A stretch of DNA of 58,228 nucleotides from Eubacteriaceae bacterium (GTDB lineage: Bacteria; Bacillota; Clostridia; Lachnospirales; Lachnospiraceae). The notes under the pieces were generated by a model. It had not been told where the DNA came from, made no database searches, and was given only the letters and a program-made list of their open reading frames with translations. How positions within the stretch are numbered: position 1 is the first letter of the stretch; the number at the start of each line of letters is the position of its first letter. A program made the position numbers and the translations under genes. Positions 36,648 to 45,432 of this stretch are shown in pieces. Location: contig CAJTCR010000030.1 in assembly GCA_910574915.1 (NCBI GenBank), positions 1-58,228 of the forward strand, given 5' to 3'.

Positions 36648-38741
36648 ATGAAAACAATATTTCAAGATAAATGGAAAATGAGGGAAAAGCGTGACTACAG
36701 CCGCCAGATTGCTTTTTTTAACCGCTATTCGCTGCTGTTTCACGCACTGCTTGCCTGTATGCTCGTATTTGTCATCGAAGTATGCTCCAGGCGTTCCCTT
36801 GTGGATGCGTGCGTCTTTTTAGGTAGCCATTCGTTTGCGTTTTTCTTTAATGCACTGATTATCTTTTTTACGATGTCGGTCGTATACTTATTCCGCCGCA
36901 GGATGCTTATGCGTATTATTATAAGCTGCTTTTGGCTGCTGCTTGGCATTATTAACGGCTGTGTGCTGTCCCAGCGCGTGACGCCGTTTGGCTACACGGA
37001 CTTAAAGTGCATCTCAGACCTGCTGACAATGACTAATACACAGTATTTCTCAAAAACGCAGGAAATATGCGTCATTATTTTACTTTTCGCACTGGTTGTA
37101 TTTCTGGTTATATTTGCCTTAAAAGGCCCGAAGTTCCAGGGACATCCGCATAAGGTGCGCGCGGTATGCTTCTGCGCAGGCATGGGCGTATTAATGTCTG
37201 TCGCTACCTCAATGGCACATAATTCGCAGCAGATGGCTTCTTATTTTGCCAATATTGCACAGGGCTATTCTGACTATGGTTTTGTATACGGCTTTTCATC
37301 CAGCGTTATGGATCGTGGTATGAGCAAGCCTTCAGATTATTCTGAATCAAAAATAAAAGAAATTACGCAGACAGTCTCGCAGGCAAAGGAAACGGCTTCT
37401 TCCTATACGGTCGCAGAATCCGGCGAGGTCGTATCCGATTCTGCCAGCCAGGATCAGCCAAACGTCATCTGCGTACTGCTTGAATCATTTATGGACCCGA
37501 CGGAAATCAATTTCCTAAAAATGTCCAAAGACCCAATCCCGAACTTTCGGGCGTTATCTGACAACTTTACTTCTGGCTACCTGACGGTGCCTGTTGTCGG
37601 CGCCGGAACCGCAAACTCAGAATTTGAAGTATTAACGGGCATGAACCTGCGGTTTTTCGGCACCGGTGAATATCCGTACAAAACGATTTTAAAAGAAACA
37701 GACTGTGAAAGCATTGCTTCTGACCTGTCCGCGGTCGGATACGGCACGCATGTCGTCCACAACAACGGCGGCAACTTTTACAGCCGCGCCAATGCATTTT
37801 CCCAGTTCGGCTTTGATACGTTTACGAGCAAGGAGCTTATGAACATCCAGGAATACACGCCGCTTGGCTCCTGGCCGACAGACGATATCCTGATCAGCGA
37901 AACGCAAAAAGCACTCGATTCCACGCCAGACAAGTCCGACTTTGTATACACGATTACCGTACAAGGGCACGGCAGCTATCCAGAAGAAAAGATCCTGGAA
38001 AACCCGCAGATCCAAGTATCCGGCGCGGAAACCACAGAAAAGAACAACCAGTGGGAATACTACGTCAACCAGATCCATGAAGTCGACAAGTTTATTAAAA
38101 ACTTAACGGATATGCTTTCCAAACGGGACGAAAAGACACTGCTTGTACTGTTCGGCGACCATCTGCCGACGATGGGCCTTGCCGATGAAGACTTAAAATC
38201 CGGGGATATTTTCAAGACCCAGTACGCTACGTGGAACAACTTTGGCTTAGAGCAAAAAGACGCAGACCTTGCCGCTTACCAGCTTCTTGCCTATACGACG
38301 GAACAGGCAGGCATCCATGAAGGCACGATCTTTACGTACCACCAGGCGGGCGCCTACGATACCGAAAACGAGCAGTACCAAAACAAGCTGGAAAACCTGC
38401 AATACGACATTCTCTACGGAGAACGCTACTGCTATGACGGCATAAACAAATATCCGGCTTCTGACCTGCAAATGGGCGTAGACAAGACGCATATCTACAG
38501 CTACCGCAAAAATGCGGACAAAAGCCTCTCGATCTACGGCGACTGCTTTACGAACTGGAGCCGCATTTACGTAAACGACGAAAAGATGCCTACCACTTTT
38601 GTATCGGATAAACAGGTCGTTCTTCCTGCGGAATACGCGCAGGAGCTGGAAGACGGAGATATTTTAAAAGTCTGCCAGGTAGGATCGAGCAATACAATCT
38701 TTCGGACGACAGAAAACGCAATGATGTATTATGACATGTAA
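36648..38741 (+). CDS. LtaS-like membrane sulfatase-fold phosphoglycerol transferase
   Basis: 697 aa. The N-terminal half has about five membrane helices (residues ~25-190), followed by an extracytoplasmic alkaline-phosphatase-superfamily domain (~265-620). Catalytic features: VICVLLESFMDP (metal Glu), GAGTANSEFEVLTG (nucleophile Thr), VQGHGSYPEE and LFGDHLPTMG (metal Asp/His). LtaS-type enzymes polymerise glycerol phosphate from phosphatidylglycerol into lipoteichoic acid; related ones decorate other glycans. The last ~90 residues form a beta-rich extension (DKSLSIYGDCFTNWSRIYVN). GGAGGAGG precedes the ATG. It converges with fbp at a shared terminator. Confidence 0.88.
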   Translation: MKTIFQDKWKMREKRDYSRQIAFFNRYSLLFHALLACMLVFVIEVCSRRSLVDACVFLGSHSFAFFFNALIIFFTMSVVYLFRRRMLMRIIISCFWLLLGIINGCVLSQRVTPFGYTDLKCISDLLTMTNTQYFSKTQEICVIILLFALVVFLVIFALKGPKFQGHPHKVRAVCFCAGMGVLMSVATSMAHNSQQMASYFANIAQGYSDYGFVYGFSSSVMDRGMSKPSDYSESKIKEITQTVSQAKETASSYTVAESGEVVSDSASQDQPNVICVLLESFMDPTEINFLKMSKDPIPNFRALSDNFTSGYLTVPVVGAGTANSEFEVLTGMNLRFFGTGEYPYKTILKETDCESIASDLSAVGYGTHVVHNNGGNFYSRANAFSQFGFDTFTSKELMNIQEYTPLGSWPTDDILISETQKALDSTPDKSDFVYTITVQGHGSYPEEKILENPQIQVSGAETTEKNNQWEYYVNQIHEVDKFIKNLTDMLSKRDEKTLLVLFGDHLPTMGLADEDLKSGDIFKTQYATWNNFGLEQKDADLAAYQLLAYTTEQAGIHEGTIFTYHQAGAYDTENEQYQNKLENLQYDILYGERYCYDGINKYPASDLQMGVDKTHIYSYRKNADKSLSIYGDCFTNWSRIYVNDEKMPTTFVSDKQVVLPAEYAQELEDGDILKVCQVGSSNTIFRTTENAMMYYDM

Positions 38742-38744
38742 ATC

Positions 38745-38780
38745 AAAAAAGGCGCTGCTTATGATATCAGCGCCTTTTTT
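38745..38780. terminator. Bidirectional terminator, LtaS-like gene / fbp
   Basis: A 13-bp stem AAAAAAGGCGCTG/CAGCGCCTTTTTT with a 10-nt loop between convergent genes. Confidence 0.92.
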
Positions 38781-38790
38781 CATATTCCTT

Positions 38791-40683
38791 TTATGCATTT
38801 CCCTGCTCAATCGTACCTTCCCGGTAAGCGTTGAGCAGTTTTTTCAGTCCTTCGATATCTTCCAGGATCTTTCTGCCATTATCGGTATGCTTGACCATAA
38901 GCCGTTCCTTTTCTGTCTCCACCATCTCGCTTTTGGATTCGATATCTTTATTTTCCCGCAGAGCGGCATAGATGCTTTCAAACGGCTGGTGCGCCTTGAT
39001 GCGGATGCCATGCGAATTATAGATCAGCGTATAGCCTGCGATCCCGGTCGTCTTATGGTAGCTGCGGCAAAAGCCCCCGTCTATCACAATCAGCCTGCCG
39101 TTGGCACGTACCGGCATTTCGCCTTCCCCGGTGCGCACCGGCGTATGCCCGTTAATAATATGCGAATAGGAAGAATACAGTCCAAACTCCCTGAGAATCA
39201 TATTGCAGGTCTTTTCCGTCTGGTAAAACTTATAGTACGGGTCAGATGCTTCGTGCCACACCGACTTGTCCGCGATATAGCTGCGCTCAAACGTCTTGAT
39301 ATTGCGCCCGCACAGCGGCGACTTTCTGCCGCACCACAAATACCACATAAAGTCCAGGTCGCTTTGCCTGCGTCCCGTTAAATACGCCCGCCTGCTTGTC
39401 TTGTCCGCATATTCCAGATAGGCGCGTCCCTTATACATCCTGCCGTCAATACAGATCCCTTCAAAATTGCCTTCATTATCCAGCGGGATACAGCCGTGAT
39501 ACAGCAGGTTGCCGTTAAACGTCTTGTACATGCCGCCTTTTTTATACAGAAATCGGATATGCTCGTTCAGGCGGCTGCTGTTGACAAACGCCATGCACAG
39601 CTCGTCCATAATTTCTTCTTCCTCGTCTGATAAGCGATACACATCCGCCGGATCTATCGTAGGAAACTCTGTCTCCGTCAGCTCGTATGTCTTTCCTTCC
39701 AGCTCAACCGTATGGTTTTCCCAATGAATCCGGTGCAGCAGCCTGCGGTCGTCCATTTCATATTCAGGATGCCTTGCAATCACCTGCCCCTCCAGCTTGA
39801 ACAGCATCACGGTAATCGCTTTTACCGCAGCCTCCATCGGCTCTACGCCAGGATACAGCTTTTCCGAATACAGCGTTAATTTACGCAGGCTGATCCCATA
39901 GCTGTTTTCCAAGATTTCCGTATTATCGTACTTTAAGTTGTTGCGGACGACGTTCGCAATACATGCCTTGCTCCCTGCCGCCGCTCCCATCCACAAAATA
40001 TCATGGTTTCCCCATTCAATATCCAGCGAATGGTACTTCATCAGCAAGTCCAGGATCTGGTCTGCGCAAGGCCCCCTGTCAAAAATATCGCCCACAATAT
40101 GCAGGCGGTCAACCGCCATGCGCTTAATCAGGTCAGCAAGCGCTACAATAAACTCATCCGCGTTATCCAGCTCGATAATCGTCGTTAAAATCTCCCTGTG
40201 ATAAATAACCTGGTTATCATCCTCATCCTTCTGCACATGCAAAAGCTCGTCAATAATATACGCAAACTCTTCCGGCATCGCTTTTCTTACCTTTGAACGC
40301 GTATACTTAGACGACAGCGTCTTTGCGATCTCAATCAGCTCCGTTAAAATCTCACGGTACCATTCCCGCAAATTAATCACTTCTTTTTTAATCAGCTCCA
40401 GCTTTTCCCGCGGATAATAAATCAGTGTACAGATCTGTTCCCGCTCCGCATCCGACAGCTTTTGCTCGAACAGCATGTCCACCTTTTCACGTACAACGCC
40501 GGAACAGTTATTTAAAATATGGTAAAATGCCTCATACTCCCCATGCAGGTCGCTCATAAAGTGCTCGGTGCCCTTTGGCAGATTTAAAATTGCGCTTAAG
40601 TTGATGATCTCACGGCATACAGCCTGGATCGTCGGATATTTCTCCGCTAACAGCGCCAGATATTTTTCTTGATCCAATTCCAT
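38791..40683 (-). CDS. fbp: Fructose-1,6-bisphosphatase, class III
   Basis: Gluconeogenic phosphatase, 630 aa, the Firmicutes type III enzyme with a calcineurin-like metallophosphatase core. Metal-binding motifs: FMSDLHGEYEAF near the N-terminus, GDIFDRGPCAD and EWGNHDILWMGAA in the middle, and NGHTPVRTGEGE late in the chain. The ATG at 40683 (MELDQEKYLA) has a G-rich ribosome site close upstream. An in-frame ATG at 40737 would add a hydrophobic extension not seen in the family. It is single, with a terminator shared with the LtaS-like gene. Confidence 0.96.
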   Translation of the reverse strand: MELDQEKYLALLAEKYPTIQAVCREIINLSAILNLPKGTEHFMSDLHGEYEAFYHILNNCSGVVREKVDMLFEQKLSDAEREQICTLIYYPREKLELIKKEVINLREWYREILTELIEIAKTLSSKYTRSKVRKAMPEEFAYIIDELLHVQKDEDDNQVIYHREILTTIIELDNADEFIVALADLIKRMAVDRLHIVGDIFDRGPCADQILDLLMKYHSLDIEWGNHDILWMGAAAGSKACIANVVRNNLKYDNTEILENSYGISLRKLTLYSEKLYPGVEPMEAAVKAITVMLFKLEGQVIARHPEYEMDDRRLLHRIHWENHTVELEGKTYELTETEFPTIDPADVYRLSDEEEEIMDELCMAFVNSSRLNEHIRFLYKKGGMYKTFNGNLLYHGCIPLDNEGNFEGICIDGRMYKGRAYLEYADKTSRRAYLTGRRQSDLDFMWYLWCGRKSPLCGRNIKTFERSYIADKSVWHEASDPYYKFYQTEKTCNMILREFGLYSSYSHIINGHTPVRTGEGEMPVRANGRLIVIDGGFCRSYHKTTGIAGYTLIYNSHGIRIKAHQPFESIYAALRENKDIESKSEMVETEKERLMVKHTDNGRKILEDIEGLKKLLNAYREGTIEQGNA

Positions 40684-40762
40684 ATTGCCCCCCTGTTCTT
40701 TTTGTTTGATTATAACAAAATATAGGTGGGTTGCCAATTCATTTCTAAAAAAAGCCCTGCTG

Positions 40763-41542
40763 TCAATGCGGTATGCCTATATTCCCAAACACCAAATAAC
40801 ACACCAGCATACACACCGGCTGATGAAGCAGATAAATCCAAATCGTCCTGCTCCCAACCGCAGACAGCACAGGAACCTGATACCGTGCCGCCCGCTGCCA
40901 CAAACTGCACTCCATCACCCGATGCTCCTGCAAGATCCTATTAAAAAAATACCCGCACAGATACAAAAAGATCCAGGGCAGCAGCGGAAAATAGTCGCTT
41001 GAGCGAAATCCTGCAAACGGAAATCCAAACGACGTTAGAATTTTTACAGAATACAAAACAGCGGGCACCTGTATGCGAAACACACTGCCGATCCCGATGC
41101 TGCCATACTGAATCTGCTTGCAAAGCACAAACAGTAAAAAATTGACAGCAAGCCCGCATACCGGAGGAATTTTTTTAAGAACCGTTTGCAGCCCAAGCAG
41201 CAGCAAAACCGCACATCCCATAAAATTCAAAATGCCGAACCAAATCGATTCTGAAGGAATCACTGCGAGTGTTATAATCGTGATTAAAAATCCATACCCA
41301 TTAAAACGCATGCCGCGGCGCAGATTTCCCCGGATTCCCCACTGCCAGACAAAGCCGGATAAAAAGATCAGCGTCTGGCAGATCGCCTGCTGCCAAAGAT
41401 GCACTTTTGGAAGGCTGTACCAGTGCGGGTTTTTCTCATAGATTATAAAAACGTCATAAAGAAAGTGAAAAACTGCCATGTTGATTGCTGCAAATCCACG
41501 GATGGCGTCGATAAAATGATTGCGTGTTTGTTGTTGGTTCAT
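40763..41542 (-). CDS. HGSNAT/DUF1624-type membrane acyltransferase
   Basis: 259 aa integral membrane protein with about seven hydrophobic segments. The opening IDAIRGFAAINMAVFHFLYD is the signature of the DUF1624 (heparan-alpha-glucosaminide N-acetyltransferase catalytic) family, and the final helix region ...IWIYLLHQPVCMLV has the family's conserved H-Q-P. Members transfer acyl groups to surface sugars or are uncharacterised; the acceptor here is unknown. AGAAAGGA precedes the ATG. It borders the second hairpin-repeat locus. Confidence 0.82.
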   Translation of the reverse strand: MNQQQTRNHFIDAIRGFAAINMAVFHFLYDVFIIYEKNPHWYSLPKVHLWQQAICQTLIFLSGFVWQWGIRGNLRRGMRFNGYGFLITIITLAVIPSESIWFGILNFMGCAVLLLLGLQTVLKKIPPVCGLAVNFLLFVLCKQIQYGSIGIGSVFRIQVPAVLYSVKILTSFGFPFAGFRSSDYFPLLPWIFLYLCGYFFNRILQEHRVMECSLWQRAARYQVPVLSAVGSRTIWIYLLHQPVCMLVCYLVFGNIGIPH

Positions 41543-41597
41543 ATTATGTGGTTCCTTTCTGAATTTAATTATGTATGGGTTGGTATTTTTATGGAAA

Positions 41598-41840
41598 GGG
41601 GAGCCAGGAGAGAGGATGTGCCTCCCTTGGCGGCGTCCGTTCCAGAATGCTAAGAATCCCTAAGTATCCTGCTGTTACGCTGTGGCTGTGGACGGTCGCG
41701 GCACCTAGTTCGCTGCCTGCTGGCAGCTAAAGGTGCCGCTTGGCTGCGCCCCTGGTTGCCCCGCAGAATACTAAGGGATTCTAACCATTCTTCCAAAGCC
41801 GCCGCCAAGGGAGGCACATCCTCTCTCCCGGCTGCTCTTC
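41598..41840 (+). repeat. Long hairpin element, copy C
   Basis: About 243 bp, same orientation as copy A. It shares about 88 nt of identical core with A (from GCTGTGGCTGTGGACGGTCG to CCCCGCAGAA). The arms are a different variant, GGATGTGCCTCCCTTGG with CCAAGGGAGGCACATCC, again complementary. Ends GGCTGCTCTTCGTAAGTGCT. Confidence 0.85.
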
Positions 41841-41890
41841 GTAAGTGCTACTAAACAAGCTCAATATGGTTTGGTTTGTTCGTTGTAGTA

Positions 41891-42056
41891 CTAGAGCGTG
41901 TTTGAAAAATACTTTCTGTGAGATGTGCTTCACAGTTTGTGGAGAATTTATCCAAAATTTAGGAGTCATAGCGGGCTATGTTGACTAAATTGGGGATAAA
42001 TTCTCCGCAAAGTGGGGAGTGCAGCTCACGGGAATGATTTTTCAAACACGCTCTAG
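41891..42056. mobile_element. Foldback MITE-like element
   Basis: 166 bp bounded by CTAG. The terminal inverted repeats CTAGAGCGTGTTTGAAAAAT and ATTTTTCAAACACGCTCTAG are perfect over 20 bp. An inner inverted repeat (GGAGAATTTATCC / GGATAAATTCTCC, with AAATTTAG/CTAAATT) makes most of the element foldable. No open frame. CTAG may be a 4-bp target duplication. It lies inside the spacer between hairpin copies C and D; a fragment matching its tip is at about 20897. Confidence 0.8.
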
Positions 42057-42198
42057 TGTCTTTATTTGGCGAAAATCTGCCAGAAAGCATTTTTAGGAAA
42101 GGCTCTTAGCATATTTTCTACAACGACGCAGTTGCATTGGCTAGAAATTTCAGCAATGCAATAGCGTGCAACTATCAGGCTTTTTTAGCAACACTTAC
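42057..42198. other. Spacer with small hairpin before copy D
   Basis: No gene. It contains an 8-bp stem TTGCATTG/CAATGCAA around a 14-nt loop at about 42131-42162 and ends TTTAGCAACACTTAC, similar to the inner flanks of the other hairpin copies. Confidence 0.5.
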
Positions 42199-42327
42199 GA
42201 AGAACAGCCGGGAGAGGGGATCGGTACGCTCTGGCGGCGGCTTTGGAAGAAGGTTTAGAAGCTCTTTGCCTTCTGCGGTAGAATCAAGGACGCAGCCAGG
42301 GTTGCCGATCCCCTCTCCCAGCGTCCC
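42199..42327 (-). repeat. Long hairpin element, copy D (core deleted)
   Basis: About 129 bp, reverse orientation relative to C. The outer arms pair (GGATCGGTACGCTCTGG with CCAGGGTTGCCGATCC, imperfect), but the conserved apical core is missing, so this is a truncated copy. Its GAAGAACAGCC end faces copy C. Confidence 0.8.
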
Positions 42328-42435
42328 TTTGTAATGGAACATAACAATCATAGCAGAAAGAACGCCATCGAAACGGCACCTTGTAAAAAGTAATGGGCTG
42401 AATGTAAAAAGTTACGATTTAATGTGAAAGAACTG

Positions 42436-42560
42436 TATTAAAATGAGTTGTATTAGAATAAATTTTGTATGAATAAATTGTCCAATAAAATTATATTAAA
42501 AATGAGTTGTATTAAGAATAAATTTTAAAAAATAAATATTCGAAAAAAAATTATATTAAC
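42436..42560. repeat. Two diverged A+T-rich direct repeats of ~60 bp
   Basis: TATTAAAATGAGTTGTATTA...GAATAAATTTT...AAAATTATA occurs at about 42437-42496 and again at about 42494-42556. Non-coding; the surrounding 42328-42669 has no supported gene beyond a doubtful 19-codon frame at 42578. Confidence 0.6.
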
Positions 42561-42669
42561 AAAAAGGATCGAATCAGATGATTCAAATTTTAAAGGAGCT
42601 GCCGCATCAAACAGAAAACAGGCAAGATATTTTCTAATCACTTAAACTCCATAATACCTTGCATCTTTT

Positions 42670-43761
42670 CTATTCCTGTGACAGCTCCTTTACCGATAAA
42701 AACAAAAGCACAGAAACACAGAAAAAACCGTCCTCGACGCTTGTTTCCAAACTGCCGTGGTGTTTTTCGGCGATTTTTTGAATATTTTTTAATCCGTAGC
42801 CATGTTCCGATGATGTTCTAAGTCTGTACGGATCAAGAGATTTTTTTGCATTGTTATTTTTGGTAGAAATGCACAGCGTGCCCCGGTCATATTTGATCCT
42901 AAGGTTAAGGCTTGGACTAGGAACGCCATCCAAAGCATTGATTGCATTTTCCATTAAATTACTTAAAATCACATTCATGTCAAAGGCAGACAGTTCTAAA
43001 TGTTCTGGAATCTGGATCGTCCAAGAAGTACAAATGCCTGCTTTTTGAGCCTTTGCAAGCATATAGTTTAAAATACTGTCTATCTTTTCATTGCCGGAAT
43101 CCACATATGCATCGGTGTTTTCCATAAATTCACCCATAGACGCAAGGTAGTCAAGCGCAGCGTCTTTTTCCCCTGCGGCAACCAGATCCGAAAGCATTTT
43201 GATATGGTGCTTCATATCGTGCTTTAGGGAGCGAATATGATGCTGTGACTGGCGAATGATATGAAACTGTTTTTCATACATGCGAAGCTCCTGTTTCAGC
43301 ATTGCTCGTTCCCGCTCCTGCCTGGATGTTTTTATTTTTGAGATAAGAAATGTAAACACTGCAAGAAACAGCACACACACCGACGCAGATGCCAAATACT
43401 GCCGGTAAAAAGACGCCGTCGAAAAAAGCATCCGCCGGATGCTCCACTCTCCAAACCAGTAAACTACCGGCAGGAAAACAGCCGCAAATAAGCGCCGTAC
43501 AATCGTTCCAGAAAAGCAGAATGCCAGCACAAACAGGCACGGCATTTCCACAAGCAGCAGAAAAAATTCGAACAGCTCTATTTCCCTGCCAAGCGGTGAC
43601 AGGCTTAAAAGAAAGCTCTCTGCAATCCAAAACACAGCAAATGCGGCTGCGGCAATCTTTTTGGAAATCCGGCAGCTTCCAATGCAGTCGTGCAGACAGC
43701 GTGCATACAGGCAAATCCGGGCTGCCCAAAATATTATAACGTACAATTTTAATTCCAGCAC
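42670..43761 (-). CDS. GHKL-domain sensor kinase (AgrC/LytS-like)
   Basis: 363 aa. The N-terminal half has five or six membrane helices (to about residue 145) with no separate sensor domain, as in peptide-sensing AgrC-type kinases. A linker helix carries the phosphorylatable His region (IRSLKHDMKHHIKML). The GHKL ATPase domain has an N box (NLMENAINAL) and a late glycine motif (HGYGLKNIQKIAEKHHG). The LytTR regulator gene begins 3 nt before it. No agrB or evident agrD gene adjoins, so the ligand is unknown. Located beside the repeat locus at 41.6-42.6 kb. Confidence 0.87.
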   Translation of the reverse strand: MLELKLYVIIFWAARICLYARCLHDCIGSCRISKKIAAAAFAVFWIAESFLLSLSPLGREIELFEFFLLLVEMPCLFVLAFCFSGTIVRRLFAAVFLPVVYWFGEWSIRRMLFSTASFYRQYLASASVCVLFLAVFTFLISKIKTSRQERERAMLKQELRMYEKQFHIIRQSQHHIRSLKHDMKHHIKMLSDLVAAGEKDAALDYLASMGEFMENTDAYVDSGNEKIDSILNYMLAKAQKAGICTSWTIQIPEHLELSAFDMNVILSNLMENAINALDGVPSPSLNLRIKYDRGTLCISTKNNNAKKSLDPYRLRTSSEHGYGLKNIQKIAEKHHGSLETSVEDGFFCVSVLLFLSVKELSQE

Positions 43762-43764
43762 GAA

Positions 43765-44481
43765 TCATCCCCTTTGAAAAAGTGCCGTCAACTGCTGTTT
43801 GACCGATTTCCGGTATTTCTGGCTGATCGGCAGGCAGGTACCGTCAGTCATCCGCACAGAATCATAATGGTACACACTGACAAACGCAGTATTTACAATA
43901 TAAGACTTATGAATGGCAAGAAACCCTTTTCCTTCCACCTGCTGCCATACTTTTTGCATCGTGCCGTAAAACACTTCGCATCCGCAGTTCGCATACAGCT
44001 CTATTTTTCTGCCATTGCAGGCAAAGTAGCGGATCTCACTCAAATACTGTCTGTAAATGGATTTCCCGATCTGAAATTGAAATGCATTCCTGCTGTCCGC
44101 ATTCACCTTAAGAAACGTCTCCAGAACAGCAAAAATACGCGCTTTCGCAATCGGCTTTATCAGAAAATCCAGCGGGCGCACCTGAAACAACTGCATCGCG
44201 TAGGTTTCTTTTGCCGAGATAAAAACGATGCTTATTTTTTCATTGCCGAGCTGTTCCCGCACCTGCTTTCCGACCTGCACCCCATCCATCTGCAAGAGCT
44301 GAATATCCAAAAATACAAGATCGAACAGGCATCGTTCCCGAAGCGAGCGGCAAAATGCTTCCCCAGAATAAAATACTTCCGTTTCGATGGAAAGTGCATG
44401 GCTTTTGGCAAAATGAAGGATCATCGTTTCGATCTCTGTGCAGGTGCCGGTTTCGTCGTCGCATATAGCAATTCGTATCAT
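43765..44481 (-). CDS. LytTR-family response regulator
   Basis: 238 aa. The receiver domain (about 1-120) has acidic residues CDDE near the start and the phosphoacceptor Asp in LVFLDIQL, and IKPI supplies the conserved Lys. The C-terminal LytTR DNA-binding domain (about 135-235) has IRYFACNGRKIELY and FLAIHKSYIVNTAFV. It precedes its GHKL kinase by 3 nt. Such pairs often control bacteriocin, competence or virulence peptides. Targets are not visible here. Confidence 0.9.
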   Translation of the reverse strand: MIRIAICDDETGTCTEIETMILHFAKSHALSIETEVFYSGEAFCRSLRERCLFDLVFLDIQLLQMDGVQVGKQVREQLGNEKISIVFISAKETYAMQLFQVRPLDFLIKPIAKARIFAVLETFLKVNADSRNAFQFQIGKSIYRQYLSEIRYFACNGRKIELYANCGCEVFYGTMQKVWQQVEGKGFLAIHKSYIVNTAFVSVYHYDSVRMTDGTCLPISQKYRKSVKQQLTALFQRG

Positions 44482-44496
44482 GTTATGCAGTTTCCT

Positions 44497-45000
44497 TTAT
44501 ATTTCTTGTTGAAAATTGTTCTCCGCATCCTGCAGTGTTTTACGCAGTGCCTCAACATCGTTCTTAGAATATCCAGAAATCAAAAACACGATTTCATCTG
44601 TAGAATATCCCTTGTCAATCATTTTTATCATAATCTGTTTATCAGAAGCAGCAGCTTTCATTCTTTCCACCTCTACTGCCTCTTTCACCGCCTGCTGTTT
44701 TTCTTCTTTAAATATCATCGCCACCTGTGTCATTTCAATCGACCTTCTTATATTTGCTATCCCCGTCAGGTAATTTAAGTATTTTACTTTGTCCTTTCCA
44801 TCATAATCACTTTCATAATCTACCATAGCCACCGTATCATCTTCCAGTTCAAAAAGATTATCCATGTGAAGCTCATTTGCCTTTACAGCCGGGATATTCG
44901 TAGGTCTTACCTCCCTGATCCCCGGAAGATCCAGCCCATATACCCGAAATGTCTTGCCCTTAAAGTCCTCTGCAAGCACCTTGCTTGTGATGTCCTTATT
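44497..45000 (-). pseudogene. Rpn/PD-(D/E)XK transposase-like gene, internally deleted
   Basis: An open frame of about 160 codons. It starts at a GTG (44979) inside the conserved opening (KDITSKVLAEDFKG) and has no ribosome site. The text matches what I recall of Lachnospiraceae Rpn-family recombination-promoting nuclease proteins: LPGIREVRPTNIPAVKANEL, then LFELEDDTVAMVDYESDYDGKDKVKYLNY. After LTGIAN it jumps straight to the C-terminal helical part (IRRSIEMTQVAMIFKEEKQQ) that normally lies over a hundred residues later. I infer loss of the start codon and a large in-frame internal deletion. Probably non-functional. Confidence 0.6.
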
Positions 45001-45432
45001 CTGATTTGTCCTGCTGGTTCTATTATATTTTCATTCATCCGAAAAATCAACATCTGTATTTTAACTCCTTCAATAAGCCTTTTGGCCAAGTCTTCAAAAA
45101 TCTGCTATAATAATGGTGAATTTCTAATGCCTAAGTCAGTCATCCTTTATGTCTGGCAGTATTTTGGCATTTTTCCCTTCCTTGAATTCCTACAGCTTTA
45201 TGCAGAATGCACTTTAGAAGTACGACGGCTTCTTGATCCTATCCTGGCTAAAGTATAGCAGGCTTTTGGAAATTCCTCCAAAAGCCTAATTGAAGTAGGT
45301 TTATGCTAATTACAAGGCAACAGGGAAACAAATTCTTTACGAAATGTCTCCCTGAATTATTAGATACTTTATTTTTTCTTACTGTTTCTCAAAGCAAAAT
45401 AAATGCAAGACCAAATTAAGAATTCAAAAACG
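45001..45432. other. Intergenic region with one hairpin
   Basis: About 430 bp without a gene I can support. An 11-bp stem AGGCTTTTGGA/TCCAAAAGCCT at about 45261-45287 could be a terminator remnant. The part after 45290 is strongly A+T-rich and follows the last gene of the glycan cluster. Confidence 0.5.

Noticed and set aside
44866..45258. Plus-strand 130-codon open frame across the Rpn-like relic
   Set aside because: Largely antisense to the relic, no ribosome site, and no protein-like motif.
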